Shown here: in pieces, positions 14,186 to 16,627 of the stretch
How positions within the stretch are numbered: the stretch's first letter is position 1
How the letters are laid out: every line of letters starts with the position of its first letter
From: GCA-002712965 sp913048525
GTDB taxonomy: Bacteria; Chloroflexota; Dehalococcoidia; Lucifugimonadales; UBA826
Length of the DNA: 16,627 bases
Assembly (NCBI GenBank): GCA_913048525.1
Contig: CAJWWP010000034.1
Coordinates: forward strand, 1 to 16,627
Direction of reading: 5' to 3'
The notes under the pieces: generated by a model
Told to the model about the DNA's origin: nothing
The model's input: only the letters and a program-made list of their open reading frames with translations
Databases searched by the model: none
Program-made: the position numbers and the translations under genes

Positions 14186-15091
14186 ATGCAAATTATTCCA
14201 TTGTCGGAGGACTTTTCAAGAATAGCTGATGTCAATCAGGATATTGAAGAATTAGGCAACGGGTACGGTGGGGCTATAGGACCTGCGGAGGGGCCTGTGT
14301 GGGTAAAAGACGGTTCTTATCTTTTATTCAGTGACATACACAACAATCGTAGAATGAAGTGGACTAATGATGATGGAGTAACAATATTTCAAGAACCCAC
14401 TGGATATGCGAATGGTCTGACACTTGATCTCAAGGGAAGGATTCTGGCTTGCGAACATGGTCCTCGGCGCGTGACAAGGCAAGACAAAGACGGAGAAATT
14501 ACCGTTGTTGCAGCGAGTTTTAGGGGTACTCGCCTTAATAGACCTAACGATATTGTGGTGAAATCCGACGGTTGCTTGTATTTCACAGATCCAGGAGCCC
14601 CGGCCCCGGAATTGGATATGGAATACTCGGGAGTCTATTTGGTTTCCCAGGACCTGGGCACTATAACTCTTCTTGTCCGTGACTTCGTGACCCCTAACGG
14701 ACTAGCTTTTTCACCGGATGAAAGCATTTTGTATATAAATGATACCCGCAGGCAACACATCAGGGCTTTTGATGTACTACCCAATGGAACTCTGGCACTA
14801 GCTTCCGACCGGTTATTCTGCGATTTAAGTGGAGATGAACCGGGAGTGCCTGATGGTATGAAAGTGGATAGCGAGGGGAACTTGTATTGTGGTGGTTCGG
14901 GAGGCATTTGGGTTATTAATCCGGCAGGGGACCATGTTGGTACAATTTCGCACGGAGAACCGACTACAACAAATGTTGCCTTTGGTGGAGATGATTGGAA
15001 AACCTTGTTTTTTACCACCTGGAATACGTTGGGCCGGGTTCAATTAAACATCCCGGGGTCACCTTTGCCCGCTGGTGGAGACTTTGATTAG
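14186..15091 (+). CDS. SMP-30/gluconolactonase/LRE-family lactonase
   Basis: A 301-residue six-bladed beta-propeller of the SMP-30/gluconolactonase family, which hydrolyses sugar or other lactones using a divalent metal. The metal ligands are all present at family positions: Glu35 (AEGPVW), Asn121 (NRPNDI), Asn171 (TPNGLAF) and Asp223 (VPDGM). Repeated blade motifs (LYFTDPG, LYINDTRRQHIRAFD, LYCGGSGGIWVI) follow the family pattern. There is no signal peptide, so it should be cytoplasmic. The ATG has a strong GAGGAGG ribosome binding site six bases upstream. It is divergent from the GMC oxidoreductase and followed by an MFS carrier. This layout suggests a short pathway of uptake, oxidation to lactone and opening of the lactone ring to an acid. 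The specific sugar or lactone is not decidable from sequence. Confidence 0.9.
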   Translation: MQIIPLSEDFSRIADVNQDIEELGNGYGGAIGPAEGPVWVKDGSYLLFSDIHNNRRMKWTNDDGVTIFQEPTGYANGLTLDLKGRILACEHGPRRVTRQDKDGEITVVAASFRGTRLNRPNDIVVKSDGCLYFTDPGAPAPELDMEYSGVYLVSQDLGTITLLVRDFVTPNGLAFSPDESILYINDTRRQHIRAFDVLPNGTLALASDRLFCDLSGDEPGVPDGMKVDSEGNLYCGGSGGIWVINPAGDHVGTISHGEPTTTNVAFGGDDWKTLFFTTWNTLGRVQLNIPGSPLPAGGDFD

Positions 15092-15093
15092 AA

Positions 15094-15126
15094 AATACGT
15101 TATGTCAACGATTCGTATTCTTTTTT
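15094..15126 (+). terminator. Weak rho-independent terminator after the lactonase gene
   Basis: AATACG (15094-15099) and CGTATT (15114-15119) form a six-base stem around a 14-base loop. A run of six T begins one base later (15121-15126). It begins three bases past the TAG. The stem is short, so efficiency is doubtful. Confidence 0.4.
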
Positions 15127-15260
15127 ACATGGTTGAAAGCCCACGATTGGTGTGCAGGAACTCTTTAAAGGAAAATGCTTTTATTTTGTACGAACATGTT
15201 TAGCGTTAGTATTTCATGATTGTTTCGTAGTGCATCGTCAGTCTCTGAAAGAAATATCTC

Positions 15261-16547
15261 TTGAGCGAAAGAAAAACTATTGGTGGTGACCCGCCTGTAA
15301 AAAGTAGCACAGGCATTTATCATGGCTGGATAATTGCAATTGTTTCTTTTCTTGCAGTGGGTGGATCTATTGGGTTTGCACAGTTCGGATTTGGCCTGTT
15401 CATAGTTCCACTGGAGAGAGAATTTGATTGGTCCAGGACACAAATAAACTTTGCCCTAATGCTTGGCATAGTTGTTCATATTTGTTCTCCGCTGGTAGGG
15501 AGAACGGTGGATATGTTTGGGTCTAGATATGTAATGGCAATTTCTCTGGTAGTAATCGCGCTGGGATTTTTTTTGAGATCAGCTATGACTGATCTATGGC
15601 AGTTCTATGTTTTTTCTACCCTGATATTTTTGGGAGGACCAGGTGCTGCCATGCTTCCCGCAGGCAGATTGGTTGGATTGTGGTTCCCTTCTACCAGGGG
15701 GCGGATGATGGGTTTTGTCACAGCAGGCAATAACTTCGGTGGATTGGTTGCTATACCTATTCTTACATTAATCATCTCTACTGGGGGATGGAGAACGGCA
15801 TTTTTTGCAACGGGTGTTATGTTAGTCGTTCTGTCTGTTATTGCCTATGTGTTTGTAAAGGATAAGCCTTATGAGGTACAGAGGGAAATTGGAAAACGGT
15901 GGACTCCGTCGGGCATAACCTCACAGGCGATTGGAAAGGCTATTACAGGACTATCTGTAGGGGAAGCATTACGTACGCGGGCCTTCTGGCTGATCAGTTC
16001 AGGTATGACTCTCCAACAGTTTGTCAGGACCACGCTTGTCACCCAGTTAGCGGCTCATCTCGCGGATGTAGGTCTTAGTGCTACTCAAATAGGGGTATCT
16101 CTATCTGTGTTAGCTTTTTTTGGGATAACTTCCAAAATAATTTTTGGCAGGTTAAGTGAAATTACGACTGCAAGATGGGCATATACGTTGGTCATTGGGA
16201 TTCAGATTGCAGGTATAGGGTCATTCTTATTTCTTTCCGGGACAAATTTTATCCCACTATTTCTGTCGCTGGCGGTGTTTGGTTTAGGTATGGGAGGTAT
16301 TGGAACCCTTGGACCTTTGGCTGTTACAGAAATGTTTGGATTAAAAAATTTCGGCTCAATAAGTGGATTTATAAGGCAGGGCGTAATAATACCTGGTGTG
16401 GTGGGGCCATTATTAGCTGGTGCTGTTTATGACAGGACCGGAGCCTATGACCTAGCTTTTCAAATAATTCTAATCTTCCTAACCCTGTCCTGTTTATGCT
16501 TTGCGCTTGCACGACCACCCAGGATGAGTGAAGGTTTAATTCGGTAG
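15261..16547 (+). CDS. MFS transporter, monocarboxylate/oxalate-formate antiporter type (second)
   Basis: A 428-residue carrier with 12 predicted helices, related to the carrier at 6863-8158. Shared blocks are FDWSRTQIN (55-63), VGRTVDMFGSR (79-89, motif A), MTDLWQFY (109-116), GRLVGLWFPSTRGRMMG (135-151) and NNFGG. Helix 1 starts at about residue 22 (HGWIIAIVSFLAVGG), a normal N-terminus for the family. The only available start is the TTG at 15261: a stop lies 12 bases upstream in frame and no ATG or GTG occurs before helix 1. Its ribosome binding site is poor, so low or controlled translation is possible. The substrate is likely a carboxylate or sugar acid, by family and by the lactonase next door. 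The stop codon lies inside an 18-bp stem-loop. Confidence 0.86.
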   Translation: MSERKTIGGDPPVKSSTGIYHGWIIAIVSFLAVGGSIGFAQFGFGLFIVPLEREFDWSRTQINFALMLGIVVHICSPLVGRTVDMFGSRYVMAISLVVIALGFFLRSAMTDLWQFYVFSTLIFLGGPGAAMLPAGRLVGLWFPSTRGRMMGFVTAGNNFGGLVAIPILTLIISTGGWRTAFFATGVMLVVLSVIAYVFVKDKPYEVQREIGKRWTPSGITSQAIGKAITGLSVGEALRTRAFWLISSGMTLQQFVRTTLVTQLAAHLADVGLSATQIGVSLSVLAFFGITSKIIFGRLSEITTARWAYTLVIGIQIAGIGSFLFLSGTNFIPLFLSLAVFGLGMGGIGTLGPLAVTEMFGLKNFGSISGFIRQGVIIPGVVGPLLAGAVYDRTGAYDLAFQIILIFLTLSCLCFALARPPRMSEGLIR

Positions 16548-16580
16548 TTGGGCCTGGTAGACACCAGGCCCAACTACCGA
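16541..16580 (+). terminator. 18-bp perfect stem-loop overlapping the MFS stop codon
   Basis: The left arm 16541-16558 (TCGGTAGTTGGGCCTGGT) and right arm 16563-16580 are exact reverse complements around an AGAC loop. The TAG stop (16545-16547) lies in the left arm. There is no T-run after it, so it may act as a 3' stability element, a rho-dependent end or a bidirectional terminator rather than a classic terminator. Confidence 0.5.
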
Positions 16581-16590
16581 CAAGTCGGTA
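16575..16590 (+). other. Overlapping alternative 7-bp hairpin
   Basis: TACCGAC (16575-16581) can pair with GTCGGTA (16584-16590) across AA. It uses part of the right arm of the larger stem, so the two structures exclude one another. After it, bases to 16627 are AT-rich and show no gene. Confidence 0.4.
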
Positions 16591-16627
16591 TTAAAATTGG
16601 ATCACTATACTCGAATAAATTTTTGAA

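Noticed and set aside
14635..15018. 127-residue - strand frame opposite the lactonase
   Set aside because: The opposite strand encodes a complete SMP-30 protein with all metal ligands. The antisense frame has no family resemblance.
15165..15443. 92-residue - strand frame overlapping the second carrier's start
   Set aside because: It overlaps the conserved N-terminus of the carrier and shows no convincing ribosome binding site or domain.

Overview
The window looks like a stretch of bacterial chromosome of moderate GC content, dense with metabolic genes. It has no rRNA, tRNA, phage, IS or CRISPR signature. The gene mix combines an F420/FMN luciferase-like oxidoreductase, an old yellow enzyme, class III aminotransferases, GMC and SMP-30 enzymes, carboxylate-type MFS carriers, a large Abhydrolase_10 esterase and a DUF-like Holliday-resolvase relative. 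That mix resembles marine Chloroflexota of the SAR202/Dehalococcoidia type. This is an inference from gene content, not a sequence match.

Left part (1-4827). It opens in the 3' half of an RNase D gene, followed on the + strand by a membrane-anchored PD-(D/E)XK (Endonuc_Holl-like) protein and a YqjM-type old yellow enzyme. A 49-residue membrane protein with a strong ribosome binding site lies on the - strand at 2324-2473. Next come a CinA C-terminal-domain protein and a luciferase-like oxidoreductase, closely spaced and probably co-transcribed, and then an orphan RecB/Cas4-like nuclease with two cysteine pairs.

Right part (4841-16547). This is a catabolic region. On the - strand, an MFS carrier (start about 8158) lies upstream of a 652-residue alpha/beta hydrolase. 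Divergent from the carrier is a PHP-domain phosphoesterase. Two tandem paralogous class III aminotransferases follow on the - strand. The 467-base gap behind them holds a decayed amidohydrolase N-terminus, read on the - strand, and short direct repeats. Then come a GMC oxidoreductase (-) and, divergently, an SMP-30/gluconolactonase-like lactonase and a second MFS carrier (+) related to the first. A perfect 9-bp inverted repeat with a 4-base spacer sits between the divergent GMC and lactonase genes and is a good operator candidate. The last carrier gene ends inside an 18-bp perfect stem-loop.

Working model (inference). The carriers import organic acids or related small molecules. The hydrolase opens esters, the GMC enzyme oxidises an alcohol or sugar to a lactone or aldehyde, the SMP-30 enzyme opens the lactone, and the aminotransferases handle an amine or aldehyde intermediate. 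No regulator gene is inside the window. No single wholly new system is evident. The less obvious items are the small membrane protein, the amidohydrolase relic, the operator dyad, the orphan Cas4-like nuclease and the stem-loop that swallows a stop codon.
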